Assembly (NCBI RefSeq): GCF_014279795.1
Contig: NZ_CP047945.1
Span: 242,572-306,571, forward strand
Reading direction: 5' to 3'
DNA length: 64,000 nt
Origin: Synechococcus sp. PROS-7-1
Lineage (GTDB): Bacteria; Cyanobacteriota; Cyanobacteriia; PCC-6307; Cyanobiaceae
In this document: in pieces, positions 1 through 10,144 of the stretch
How positions within the stretch are numbered: the first letter of the stretch is position 1
How the letters are laid out: every line of letters starts with the position of its first letter
The notes under the pieces: model-generated
The model's input: only the letters and a program-made list of their open reading frames with translations
Databases searched by the model: none
What the model was told of the DNA's origin: nothing
Position numbers and translations under genes: made by a program

Positions 1-825
1 CTGAATGGCCCGGATTTCGAGCACGGCCTGCTCCATGGCCACGGCCATCTTGCGGTGCATCTCCATGGGATCGGAGCCTTCCACGAAGATCGGCGTCCAG
101 CCCAGTCCGCGGAACAGGCTTTCCAGCTCCTCGTGATCGATGCGGCTGAGGATCGTGGGGTTCGCGATCTTGTAGCCGTTGAGGTGCAGCACCGGCAGCA
201 CGGCACCGTCTTTGATCGGGTTGATGAATTTGTTGATGTGCCAGCTGGTGGCCAGTGGGCCGGTCTCCGCCTCGCCATCACCCACGCAGGCGACCGTGAT
301 CAGTTCGGGGTTATCGAACACCGATCCCGCGGCATGGGAGAGCACGTAGCCGAGTTCACCGCCCTCGTGAATCGAGCCGGGCATCTCCGCGGTGCAGTGG
401 CTGCCGATGTGTCCCGGGAAGGAGAACATCTTGAAGAACTTCTTCAGGCCGGCTTCATCCAGGGACTTGTCGGGATAGCGCTCGGTGTAGCTGCCGTCGA
501 TGTACACCGGACCGCGGGCGCCGGGGGCCCCATGGCCAGGACCAGACATGTAAATCATGTCCAGGTCGTAGGCGTTGATCAGCCGGTTGGCGTGGGTCCA
601 GATGAAGGCCTGGCCTGGGCTGGAGCCCCAGTGGCCCAGAAGACGATTCTTGATGTGCTCGGGCTGCAGAGGCTCCCGCAGCAGCGGATTGTCCTGCAGA
701 TAGATCATTCCCACCGCCAGATAGTTGGCGGCCCGCCAGTAGGCATCGAGGCGCCGCAGTTCGTCATCCGCTGGCGCCTGAAGGTGTTCAGAGCCTGAGA
801 GATGCAGGAAGGGAGTGACCGTCAT
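1..825 (-). CDS. xfp: Phosphoketolase, N-terminal part (gene runs off the window)
   Basis: Thiamine-diphosphate enzyme that cleaves xylulose 5-phosphate (and often fructose 6-phosphate) with phosphate to acetyl phosphate and an aldose phosphate in the cytoplasm. The 275 visible codons are the N-terminal third of a family usually near 800 residues. Family motifs are clear: SGPGHGAPG at residues 94-102, the TPP/metal motif GDGEAETGP at 182-190, and [10 protein letters not shown] at 215-224. The frame starts at ATG 825 and stays open to base 1, so the 3' end lies outside. The gene is divergent from the antiporter gene to its right. In cyanobacteria the enzyme offers a carbon-saving route to acetyl units. 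The family call is firm; substrate preference cannot be read here. Confidence 0.95.
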   Translation of the reverse strand, partial: MTVTPFLHLSGSEHLQAPADDELRRLDAYWRAANYLAVGMIYLQDNPLLREPLQPEHIKNRLLGHWGSSPGQAFIWTHANRLINAYDLDMIYMSGPGHGAPGARGPVYIDGSYTERYPDKSLDEAGLKKFFKMFSFPGHIGSHCTAEMPGSIHEGGELGYVLSHAAGSVFDNPELITVACVGDGEAETGPLATSWHINKFINPIKDGAVLPVLHLNGYKIANPTILSRIDHEELESLFRGLGWTPIFVEGSDPMEMHRKMAVAMEQAVLEIRAIQ

Positions 826-997
826 GCGATGCCCGAAGCAAAACTGGGTACGCGGAAGGTAGCCAGCTCAAACGGGTGCGTTCGTTAAGAACCGCACATG
901 CGGATCGTGGCCTGGCCCACGTCGGTTCGGGATGGATGCATGCGGTGCAAAAACCCATTTACAGATAAGGTCCGCGGGAGAGGCCCAAACGATTCCG

Positions 998-2392
998 ATG
1001 CTCGCTGCTGCGATGCCGCCCCTGCTCGTGCCCCTGCTGGCCGAGATCTCCTCCCACGACCTTGAAATGGCCGAAACCCTGATTGGGGTGGCCCGTTTCG
1101 CCCTGATCTTCGTGGCTGCGCGCCTGCTGGCGGAGGTGCTGGTGCGCCTTCAGCTGCCCACGATCCTTGGGGAACTGCTCGCTGGGGTGCTGATCGGTGC
1201 CTCCGGCTTGCACCTGTTGGTGCCGCCGGAAACGCAAGTGGAGCTCAGCAATGGGGTGATCAGCCTGGTGAGCGGCCTGGTGAATGTCCCCCCGGATGCC
1301 GTGCCGGAGATTTACAACGAGAGCTTCCCCTCGCTGGAAGCGGTGGCGGAGCTCGGGCTCTACGCCCTGCTGTTTCTCACCGGCCTGGAGAGTGAACTGG
1401 AAGAACTGATCGCCGTCGGCGCCCAGGCGTTCACCGTGGCTGTGGCCGGTGTGGTGCTCCCCTTTGCTCTTGGCACCTGGGGACTCATGGCCATCTTCCA
1501 TGTGGATGCCATCCCGGCGATCTTTGCCGGTGCCTCAATGACAGCCACGAGCATCGGCATCACCGCCAGCGTGTTCAGTGAATTGGGCTTTCTCAAGACC
1601 CGTGAGGGGCAGATCGTGATCGGCGCCGCCGTACTCGACGACATCCTCGGCATCGTGATCCTGGCGGTGGTGGTGGCTCTGGCCTCAGGCGGCAACCTGG
1701 AAATCGGCCCGATCGTGAAGCTGGTGGCTGCTGCTGCAGTGTTCGTGGTGGCTGCCATTGGCCTCAGCCGCACCGCTGCTCCCGCCTTCGACTGGATGAT
1801 CGACAAGCTCAAGGCACCCGGTGAAGTGTTGGTGGCGTCTTTTGTGATCCTGGCCCTGAGCTGCTTCACCGCCACGGCCATCGGTCTTGAAGCTGCTCTT
1901 GGAGCGTTCGCGGCTGGTCTGATTCTCAGCAGTTCTAAGCACAACCACGCCATTCAGCAGGCGGTGCTGCCGATCGTGACCCTGTTCGCCACCATCTTCT
2001 TCGTGCTGGTGGGCGCCGGTATGGATCTCTCAGTGATCAATCCATCTGACCCCTCCAGCCGCACGGCGCTGGTGGTCGCTGGCTTCCTGTTCGTGGTTGC
2101 CGTGATCGGCAAAATTGCCGCCGGCTGGGCCTTCATCAGCAAGCAGCCCACCCGCCGGTTGGTGGTGGGTCTGGGAATGATGCCCCGCGGCGAAGTGGGA
2201 CTGATCTTCCTGGGCCTCGGTACCAGCGCCAAGCTGCTGTCCCCCTCGCTTGAAGCCGCGATCCTCTTAATGGTGATCGGCACCACCTTCCTGGCGCCGG
2301 TGCTGCTGCGCCTCGTGCTCGGGGGCAACAAGCCGGACGACGGCGACAGCGTCAGCGACGACGTGGCAGCTGAACCCGTGGGCCTGCTCTAA
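998..2392 (+). CDS. Cation/proton antiporter (CPA2, Na+/H+ exchanger family)
   Basis: Inner-membrane antiporter of about 464 residues exchanging Na+ or K+ for protons. Hydrophobic segments run through nearly the whole length (about 11-13), starting with an amphipathic N terminus and the ARLLAEVLVRLQLP-type first helix of this family. The paired acidic motif LDDILG (Asp214-Asp215) is the expected ion-binding site. The short hydrophilic tail carries acidic residues. I chose ATG 998 because the family-like sequence starts there and a GGGAG stretch lies upstream; an in-frame ATG at 932 would add 22 residues with no family character. It ends 4 bases inside the convergent small membrane protein gene. 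No KTN/TrkA-N domain is present, so it is not a full Kef channel. Ion specificity is inferred only at family level. Confidence 0.88.
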   Translation: MLAAAMPPLLVPLLAEISSHDLEMAETLIGVARFALIFVAARLLAEVLVRLQLPTILGELLAGVLIGASGLHLLVPPETQVELSNGVISLVSGLVNVPPDAVPEIYNESFPSLEAVAELGLYALLFLTGLESELEELIAVGAQAFTVAVAGVVLPFALGTWGLMAIFHVDAIPAIFAGASMTATSIGITASVFSELGFLKTREGQIVIGAAVLDDILGIVILAVVVALASGGNLEIGPIVKLVAAAAVFVVAAIGLSRTAAPAFDWMIDKLKAPGEVLVASFVILALSCFTATAIGLEAALGAFAAGLILSSSKHNHAIQQAVLPIVTLFATIFFVLVGAGMDLSVINPSDPSSRTALVVAGFLFVVAVIGKIAAGWAFISKQPTRRLVVGLGMMPRGEVGLIFLGLGTSAKLLSPSLEAAILLMVIGTTFLAPVLLRLVLGGNKPDDGDSVSDDVAAEPVGLL

Positions 2393-2694
2393 CGCCGGGC
2401 CAGGCTGATAAACAAACCCCAACCGATGCTGATCAGAGCCAGGCTGGAGGCCCAGCCTGGTCCGAGGGCCCACCCCAGGATCAGCTGCACCACCACACCC
2501 ACGGCCAAGGCCAGCAGCAGGCTGCTGATGACCAGGGCGGCCTGACGCCACGATTCATTCAGCGGGCCGCTTTCCAGGCTCGCTTCAAATCGGCTCAAGG
2601 GTCCGCTGAGCGGTATGTAGAGGGCCAACGCCCAGAACAATCCTCCGCTGAGGGTGGCTCCCTGAAGCAATGGGCTGACGCTGTCGTCGAACAT
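2389..2694 (-). CDS. Small conserved-type membrane protein of unknown function
   Basis: A 101-residue protein beginning MFDDSVSPLLQG, with three hydrophobic segments (about residues 14-26, 45-65 and 70-97). The frame extends further upstream, but that part is an Arg/Pro-rich shadow of the hydrolase gene, so the internal ATG at 2694 is the likely start. The last 4 bases overlap the antiporter stop tail-to-tail, and the start lies about 70 bases from the divergent hydrolase start. No catalytic motif is visible and I do not recognise a named family. Confidence 0.6.
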   Translation of the reverse strand: MFDDSVSPLLQGATLSGGLFWALALYIPLSGPLSRFEASLESGPLNESWRQAALVISSLLLALAVGVVVQLILGWALGPGWASSLALISIGWGLFISLARR

Positions 2695-2767
2695 CGCGGT
2701 GCTGGCGGCCCGGTGGACCACCGGAGGAACGGGATGCCTAGCATCGCGAGCCGAAGCGGGAGGTGCG

Positions 2768-3697
2768 GTGAGCAACGACCAGGCAGCGTGGTGGCAGTTC
2801 CGTGGCCATGCCGTGCACGGTCTGTGCGCAGCGCCAGAACCGGCCCAGAACCCCCAGTCGCTGGAGCGCCCTGCCCTTCTGCTGGTGCATGGCTTTGGTG
2901 CCTCCACAGATCACTGGCGGCACAACATTCCTGTGCTGGCCCAAACCCACGAGGTGCACGCTGTGGATCTTCTCGGTTTCGGACGCAGCGCCAAACCCGC
3001 AGGACTCAACTACGGCGGTGCGCTCTGGCGCGATCAGCTGGTGGCCTACGTGCAGGAGCGCATTGGCCGCCCCACGGTGATCGCCGGCAACTCCCTGGGG
3101 GGATTCGCTGCCTTGGCAGCGGGTGCCGCGCTTGCAGACCAGGCGGCTGGGGTGGTGCTGATCAATGCTGCGGGTCCCTTCAGCGATGAACAGACCGCCA
3201 GCCCGGGGGGGTGGGGGGCGATCGCCCGGCGCACCATCGGCTCCGCTTTGCTGAAGAGCCCAGTGCTGCAGCGGTTGCTGTTTGAAAATCTGCGTCGGCC
3301 CGCCACCATCCGCCGCACGTTGCGGCAGGTGTACATCGACAAAACGAACGTCGATGACTGGCTGGTGGAGTCGATTCGACGCCCGTCGCTGGACCCGGGA
3401 GCCTTCGGGGTGTTCCGCACCGTGTTCGACATCCCCCGCGGCCAGCCCCTCGACGAATTGTTTGCTCATCTGCAGGCGCCGTTGCTGCTGCTTTGGGGGA
3501 TTCGCGATCCCTGGATCAATGCCGCCGGACGGCGATCCAGCTTCCAGCGCCACGCTCCGGAGAACACCACCGAAGTGGTGCTTGATGCCGGCCACTGCCC
3601 CCACGATGAGGTTCCCGATCAGGTGAACCGGGCCTTGCAGGACTGGCTGGCAGAGCGTGTTGGCGAGAACACCTTGGATCCGCAGCCAGCCCGTTAA
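2768..3697 (+). CDS. Alpha/beta-fold hydrolase
   Basis: Cytoplasmic alpha/beta hydrolase of about 309 residues. Landmarks: the oxyanion segment HGFGAS near residues 41-46, the nucleophile elbow GNSLGG with Ser109, a late acidic residue in WGIRDPW, and the catalytic His in DAGHCPHDE. Such proteins are common in cyanobacteria and plastids and are often annotated as possible esterases or haloperoxidase-like; the substrate is unknown. GTG 2768 is preferred over upstream GTG 2699 because GGGAGG sits just ahead of it and the extra residues look non-native. It lies 36 bases upstream of the epimerase gene, so the two are probably co-transcribed. Confidence 0.85.
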   Translation: MSNDQAAWWQFRGHAVHGLCAAPEPAQNPQSLERPALLLVHGFGASTDHWRHNIPVLAQTHEVHAVDLLGFGRSAKPAGLNYGGALWRDQLVAYVQERIGRPTVIAGNSLGGFAALAAGAALADQAAGVVLINAAGPFSDEQTASPGGWGAIARRTIGSALLKSPVLQRLLFENLRRPATIRRTLRQVYIDKTNVDDWLVESIRRPSLDPGAFGVFRTVFDIPRGQPLDELFAHLQAPLLLLWGIRDPWINAAGRRSSFQRHAPENTTEVVLDAGHCPHDEVPDQVNRALQDWLAERVGENTLDPQPAR

Positions 3698-3733
3698 TTT
3701 CCGGCCAGTCTTGGGTGTCCAAGTCCTGTGGCC

Positions 3734-4591
3734 ATGACCTTCCGCCAGCAGTCCGCTCCCTACGCCCACTGGGAATACGTGCATCCCAGCAGTGGTGATC
3801 GTCTGCGCATCGTGCCGGAGCGCGGTGGTTTGGTGAGCGAATGGCTCTGCAACGGCCGTGAAGTGCTCTACTTCGACCAGGAGCGCTACGCCGACCCTGC
3901 CAAGAGCATCCGCGGCGGCATTCCCGTGTTGTTTCCGATCTGCGGCAATCTGCCCGGCGACAACTTGCCCCTGGCCAGCGGCACCTACACCCTCAAGCAG
4001 CACGGCTTTGCCCGCAATCTTCCCTGGACGATCGAGCTGCTCGAGGATCAGGGCGGTGTGCGGCTCTGTCTGGTCGATACGGCTGACACCCGTGCGGCCT
4101 ATCCCTTCGCCTTCCGGGTGCAGATCGACGTGCGCCCTGTGGCCTCAGCGCTGGAGATCGTGACCACGGTCACCAATACGTCGGCGGAAGGCGGAGAGGC
4201 CATGCCCTTCAGCTTCGGTCTGCACCCGTATTTCAATGTGACCGATCTGGCTCGCACCGAGCTCGAAGGACTCGCTCCCCGCTGCCTTAATCACCTGGAG
4301 ATGGCTGATGCCGACACGGCCTCCCAGCTCAGCCGTCTGCCGGACGGCGTGGACTTCCTCACCCGTCCCGCCGGACCGGTGACCCTGGTGGATACGGCGG
4401 CTGGCACTCGTTTGCAGCTTCAGCACCACGAACCGATGGACCTCACGGTGGTCTGGACCGAACCCCCCCGCCCGATGGTGTGCCTCGAACCCTGGACGGG
4501 ACCACGGCAATCGCTGATCAGTGGCGATCGCAAATTGGAACTGAGTGCCGGTCAGAGCACCACCCTCACCTGCCGCTACGTGGTGAGCTGA
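3734..4591 (+). CDS. Aldose 1-epimerase / hexose-6-phosphate mutarotase family protein
   Basis: A 285-residue galactose-mutarotase-fold protein that interconverts anomers of hexoses or hexose phosphates. Catalytic landmarks are in order: His in KQHGFARNLPW, His in LHPYF, and the late Glu in CLEPWTGP, the base that aligns with the family's Glu. GGIPVLFPICGN near residues 54-65 is typical of the hexose-6-phosphate mutarotase branch. A GTG six bases upstream of ATG 3734 is an alternative start. It follows the hydrolase in the same direction and ends 7 bases before the convergent glcE. The sugar substrate is not decided by sequence. Confidence 0.85.
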   Translation: MTFRQQSAPYAHWEYVHPSSGDRLRIVPERGGLVSEWLCNGREVLYFDQERYADPAKSIRGGIPVLFPICGNLPGDNLPLASGTYTLKQHGFARNLPWTIELLEDQGGVRLCLVDTADTRAAYPFAFRVQIDVRPVASALEIVTTVTNTSAEGGEAMPFSFGLHPYFNVTDLARTELEGLAPRCLNHLEMADADTASQLSRLPDGVDFLTRPAGPVTLVDTAAGTRLQLQHHEPMDLTVVWTEPPRPMVCLEPWTGPRQSLISGDRKLELSAGQSTTLTCRYVVS

Positions 4592-4598
4592 GCACGTC

Positions 4599-5855
4599 TC
4601 AGCTGAAGGGTGTAGCCACCCCTGGCAGTCGTCCCCGGGCCAGTTGCAGCCTGGGGTCAAACTGCCTTTTCACCGCTTCGATCAGGGGTCTGGAGGGAGC
4701 ATCCAACCAGGCGTCCAGCGCCTCCTGGCTCTCCGGCACTGACGGTTGAATCAGCACTGTGAGCTCACCTCCCAGATCCGCCACCTGCCGGCGCAAGTCT
4801 GCGATCGCGTAGGCGGGAGTGGCTGGACCTTGCGCCTGCCAGGCATCGCCGCTCCCCCGTCCGGCACTGACTCGCCAGCACCAGCCCTTGAATTGTTGAC
4901 ACGTGTCACTGGCTAGCAGTTCGGCGCAGCGGGCTGGCGGCAGGTTGAGGCGCAGTAACCAGGCCGGATCAGCTCCGGGAGCGATCGGATCGGGCAGCGG
5001 GTCGCTCCAGCTCTGGCGCTCGCTGGCGAGGTGCTGCTCATCAGCCAAGGCCTTTATTTGATTGAGCTGGTCGTCCACGGCGGCATCACTGATGCTGGCC
5101 ACTCCCAGCCTGAGGCAGCAGCCCTGATCTTCGCTGTGCTCCCAGTCGATCCAGTCGGGTGTGAAGCCCCCCCCCACCACCGCCTGTCGCAGCGGCTCGA
5201 GGGCCGTGGGGAGACCGCGGAGCACCAACAGGCCTCGCGCCCTGCGGATGGGCTGTACCCGCAGCGTCACCCCCGTGATCAGGGCCAGGCTGCCCCAGCT
5301 GCCGCAAAGCAGCCGCATCAGGTCGTAGCCGGCCACGTTTTTCACGACCCGCCCGCCGGCCTTGGCGGCAACGCCATCACTGCGCATCAGGCGGATGCCG
5401 ATCAGTTGATCGCGCACCCCCAGATGGCGCTGGTGCAAGCTGCCGGAGAGTCCTCGGGCCACCAACCCGCCCACCGTTCCGGCGCTGCTCCCCAGTTCCG
5501 CTGCCGTGCCCCAGGGCCAGTCCACTGGCAGCCACTGCCCGCGCTCGGCCAGGGCGTGCTGCAGATCGGCCAGGGGCAGCCCGGCCTCCACGGTGATCGT
5601 GAGGTCATCAACGGCGTGGTCGACGACCCCGTTCAACCGGCGGCTGCTCACGGCCGCTCCGGCCTGCTGCAGTGGCGCTCCCCAGTGCAGGCGGGTTGCT
5701 AGGCCCGCCGGCGTCCAGGGACGGCCACTGGCATGCAGGTCGCGCACCAGCGCGCTCAGCTCGGCTTCGCTCTGCGGCTGCAGCAGCGTTTCGGAGTGGA
5801 CCACTGGTGCTGAATCGGTGATGGTCGGATGCGTTGCGCGCCATGATCGTGCCAT
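4599..5855 (-). CDS. glcE: Glycolate dehydrogenase/oxidase FAD-binding subunit GlcE
   Basis: A 418-residue FAD-binding (PCMH-type) protein, the GlcE component of the GlcDEF complex that oxidises photorespiratory glycolate to glyoxylate. The FAD-domain signature PWGTAAELGSSAGTVGGL and the following GGRVVKNVAGYDLMRL segment are diagnostic of GlcE. The ATG at 5855 shares CATG with the divergent kinase ATG at 5854, so the two start codons overlap on opposite strands. A later in-frame GTG is possible, and the true start may be about 15-20 codons downstream. glcF lies on the same strand beyond the intervening kinase gene; glcD is not in the window. Confidence 0.88.
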   Translation of the reverse strand: MARSWRATHPTITDSAPVVHSETLLQPQSEAELSALVRDLHASGRPWTPAGLATRLHWGAPLQQAGAAVSSRRLNGVVDHAVDDLTITVEAGLPLADLQHALAERGQWLPVDWPWGTAAELGSSAGTVGGLVARGLSGSLHQRHLGVRDQLIGIRLMRSDGVAAKAGGRVVKNVAGYDLMRLLCGSWGSLALITGVTLRVQPIRRARGLLVLRGLPTALEPLRQAVVGGGFTPDWIDWEHSEDQGCCLRLGVASISDAAVDDQLNQIKALADEQHLASERQSWSDPLPDPIAPGADPAWLLRLNLPPARCAELLASDTCQQFKGWCWRVSAGRGSGDAWQAQGPATPAYAIADLRRQVADLGGELTVLIQPSVPESQEALDAWLDAPSRPLIEAVKRQFDPRLQLARGRLPGVATPFS

Positions 5856-7257
5856 GACCATTGTTGTGATCGACGACGATCCCACTGGGTCGCAGACGGT
5901 GCACAGCTGCCCGCTGTTGTTGCTCTGGGATGTGGACAGCCTGCGCCGGGGCCTGCGCCATCGCTCGCCGCTGCTGTTTGTTCTCGCCAATACCCGTGCG
6001 CTCTCGGCTGATGCGGCGGCTAAGCGCAACCGGGAGATCTTGAGCGCCCTTCACCAGGCTCTGGAGGCCGAGGGCATCCCCGAGTCCCAGCTGCTGCTGG
6101 TGAGTCGTGGCGATTCCACCCTGCGCGGGCATGGCGTGCTTGAACCGGCCGTGCTCGCCGCAGAGTTGGAGGCACGTTTTGGGCCCGTGGATGCCACCTT
6201 GCATGTGCCGGCCTTCCTGCCCGGGGGGCGCACCACTGTGGATGGGGTGCACCTGCTGCATGGCGAACCGGTGCACACCACGGCCTTCGCCAACGATCGC
6301 AGCTTCGGCTTCAGCACCAGTGCTCTCGATGCCTGGCTGGAAGAAAAGAGTGGGGGAACGATTCCGGCGCATGCGGTGCTGCGGCTGGGGAGAGACCTGC
6401 TCGATCGGGCGGCTGATGCGGCCCCTGAAGGAGTTGAAGCACTGGAGGCCTGGTTGCTGGCCTTGCAGGGCAATGTTCCGGTGGTGGTGGACGCCGAGCG
6501 ACAGGAGCAGCTGGATGCCCTCGGGGCGGCCGTGCGCCGGTTGCAGGGGCGCAAGCGTTTGCTGTTCCGCGCCGCTGCGAGCCTGATCAATGGGCTGGTG
6601 AATGCTGGCGAGGCGCCCCTGGGCCCCCAACCCCTGTCTGCGCCTGCTCTAGCCAAGCTGCGTCGCCGGGATTCCACCGGCGAGGCCTTGCCCGGATTGG
6701 TGCTGGTGGGGTCCCATGTGCCCCTGGCCGATGCGCAATTAGCAGAGCTGCTGGCGGATGGCCGTTGCGCGGCACTCGAGCTGCCGGTGCCCCGGATCGC
6801 GCGGGTGCTGGAGGGGGGCACCCCGGATCTGCTACTGGCTGATCTCGAGCAGGAGTGGGGCGCGCATCTGCAGACATGCCTGGCCCAGGGACGCACACCG
6901 GTGCTGTTCACCAGTCGCGGAGAACTCACCTTCGGCGAGGGCGCTTCGGCCCAGCGTCGGCGCCTGCAGTTCGGCCTGGCCTTGGCCCAGCTCACGGCCA
7001 GGCTGGCGGCGGCACTCGCACCGCAGCTGGGTTACTTGATTAGCAAGGGCGGCATCACCACCGGCACCCTGCTGGCGGAGGGTCTGCAGCTGGAGGCCGT
7101 GCAGCTTGAGGGGCAGCTGCTGGCTGGCCTGTCATTGGTGCGGCCTTGGGTGCCTGGAGGGCTGCCTTGGGATGGGCTGCCAATCGTGACCTTCCCTGGG
7201 AACCTGGGAGATCGAAGCACCCTGGCGGAGGCTTGGCGGCTGATGGAGGCGGGCTGA
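5854..7257 (+). CDS. Four-carbon acid sugar kinase family protein (DUF1537)
   Basis: A 467-residue protein matching the OtnK/DtnK-type kinases, which phosphorylate C4 sugar acids such as erythronate or threonate derivatives. The N terminus has the family signature IDDDPTGSQTVH (residues 6-17), followed by LANTRAL and SRGDSTLRGH. The C-terminal nucleotide-binding half shows LISKGGITTGTLL and TFPGNLGD, close to the family's KGGxT and PGN motifs. It starts inside the glcE start codon on the other strand and ends 12 bases from glcF, so it sits antisense between two subunits of one complex. That suggests a sugar-acid role near glycolate metabolism, but this is inference; the substrate is unknown. 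Confidence 0.85.
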   Translation: MTIVVIDDDPTGSQTVHSCPLLLLWDVDSLRRGLRHRSPLLFVLANTRALSADAAAKRNREILSALHQALEAEGIPESQLLLVSRGDSTLRGHGVLEPAVLAAELEARFGPVDATLHVPAFLPGGRTTVDGVHLLHGEPVHTTAFANDRSFGFSTSALDAWLEEKSGGTIPAHAVLRLGRDLLDRAADAAPEGVEALEAWLLALQGNVPVVVDAERQEQLDALGAAVRRLQGRKRLLFRAAASLINGLVNAGEAPLGPQPLSAPALAKLRRRDSTGEALPGLVLVGSHVPLADAQLAELLADGRCAALELPVPRIARVLEGGTPDLLLADLEQEWGAHLQTCLAQGRTPVLFTSRGELTFGEGASAQRRRLQFGLALAQLTARLAAALAPQLGYLISKGGITTGTLLAEGLQLEAVQLEGQLLAGLSLVRPWVPGGLPWDGLPIVTFPGNLGDRSTLAEAWRLMEAG

Positions 7258-7269
7258 GTCTGTGTCGGC

Positions 7270-8595
7270 TCAGATCGTTGAATCGATGGTTAAACCGGCG
7301 GCGCGGGCCAGCAGCTCCATCGGATGCCGCACCTTCGGTCCGTCCTCTGGCAAATGGCGGCGCAATTGCAGGCTGCAGCCAATGTTGGCGCTGGCAATCA
7401 CACTGGCGCCGGTGCGGCTCAGATCTTCCACTTTGAGCTGTCCAAGTTCGGCCGCTTCCTGGGGTTGCACCAGGTTGTAAATCCCGGCACTGCCGCAACA
7501 CACCCCGGCTTCTGTGGCTTCACGCAGCTGCAATTCGGGGATCATGCGCAGCAACGACCGCGGCTCGCGGCTGATGCCCTGCCCGTGAATCATGTGGCAA
7601 GCATCGTGATACGCCACGGTGATCGGCAGGGGCTGCAGGGCGGTGCGGAAAGTCTCTGAGAGGCCTCGTGCCGCCAGAAATTCATGCACGTCGAGCACGG
7701 GGCAGGACAAGCCGCTTTGCTCGTCACTGAGGAGTTCGCCGTAGGACTTCATCGTGTGGCCGCAGCCGGATGCGGCCACCAGCACGGCGTCGAGCCCCTC
7801 GGGTCCTGCGACCGCCTCGAAGCTGCGCACCAGATCACTGGCCAGGGAGCGGGTCTGCTCCATCTGTCCCTGGTGATGGCTTACTGCACCGCAGCAGCCC
7901 TGGTCGGCAGGGATCACTACCTCGAAGCCATTGGCTTGCAAAACAGCCACGGTGGCTGCATTCACCTGGGGGTCAAAGCAGCGCTGCACGCAGCCCAACA
8001 CCAGGCCCACGCGGCCGCGGCGCTCGCCTGTGGCGGGTGTCACCAGGGGGAAGCGATCGGCGAAGCCTTCCGCTGCCAGCGGCGGCAGCAGCGCTTCCAT
8101 GGCTGCGAGTTGAGGCCCGAGCAGGCGGGTGAGGCCGCTGCGCCGGACCAGGGTCTGGAGCGGACCTCCCGCATAGGCCCGTAAGGGGGTGAGCAAAGCG
8201 CGCAGGCGGCTGGGATAGGGCAGCACCGCTAGCAGCAGCTGCCGGAAGGTTTGTTGCCAGGGGCTGCGCAGCTCCGCGGTGTTCAGTTTCGGCCGGGTGG
8301 CTTCGATCAGCTGGTCGTAGCGCACGCCGGAGGGGCAGGCGCTCACACAGGCGTAGCACCCCAGGCAACTGTCGAAGTGAGAGGCCACGGTGGCATCGAG
8401 CGTGAGCTCACCCGCTTCAATCGCCTTGAGGGTGTGGATGCGGCCGCGGGGGGAATCCATCTCCGTGCCCAGTACCCGGTAGCTCGCGCAGGTGGGCAGG
8501 CAGAAGCCGCAGTGCACGCAGGGGTCGGTCACACCGGAGGGGAGCCCGGGTAGCCGTGAGGGCGGGGAGGTCTCGGAGCTGGAACGGGCGCTCAT
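7270..8595 (-). CDS. glcF: Glycolate dehydrogenase/oxidase iron-sulfur subunit GlcF
   Basis: A 441-residue iron-sulfur subunit that passes electrons from the flavin subunits GlcD/GlcE. The N-terminal ferredoxin-like part has two 4Fe-4S motifs, CVHCGFCLPTC (residues 26-36) and CLGCYACVSACP near residues 79-90. The C-terminal part has the two CCG-type motifs of this family, DQGCCGAVSHH and GVCCGSAG. Length and order match GlcF. It runs the same way as glcE but is separated from it by the opposite-strand kinase gene, so the two subunits are unlikely to share a simple transcript unless it crosses that gene antisense. Confidence 0.93.
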   Translation of the reverse strand: MSARSSSETSPPSRLPGLPSGVTDPCVHCGFCLPTCASYRVLGTEMDSPRGRIHTLKAIEAGELTLDATVASHFDSCLGCYACVSACPSGVRYDQLIEATRPKLNTAELRSPWQQTFRQLLLAVLPYPSRLRALLTPLRAYAGGPLQTLVRRSGLTRLLGPQLAAMEALLPPLAAEGFADRFPLVTPATGERRGRVGLVLGCVQRCFDPQVNAATVAVLQANGFEVVIPADQGCCGAVSHHQGQMEQTRSLASDLVRSFEAVAGPEGLDAVLVAASGCGHTMKSYGELLSDEQSGLSCPVLDVHEFLAARGLSETFRTALQPLPITVAYHDACHMIHGQGISREPRSLLRMIPELQLREATEAGVCCGSAGIYNLVQPQEAAELGQLKVEDLSRTGASVIASANIGCSLQLRRHLPEDGPKVRHPMELLARAAGLTIDSTI

Positions 8596-8628
8596 GCAGG
8601 CAGTCTGGCGGCTTGAATGCCGTGGGGT

Positions 8629-10053
<1,425 letters not shown>

Positions 10054-10144
10054 GGCTGATTCGCCGCCTCGCGGCATCACGTTGCGGCGAGCCTATGACT
10101 CGAGGAGCAATCTCTACAGTTCAACAGATTCTGCCGTCCGTCCG

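Noticed and set aside
55..798. 247-codon + strand open frame over the phosphoketolase
   Set aside because: Antisense shadow: the - strand frame shows clear phosphoketolase motifs over the same bases.
2738..4003. 421-codon - strand frame over the hydrolase and epimerase genes
   Set aside because: Covers two genes with recognisable catalytic motifs on the other strand; its own product is low-complexity with no family features.
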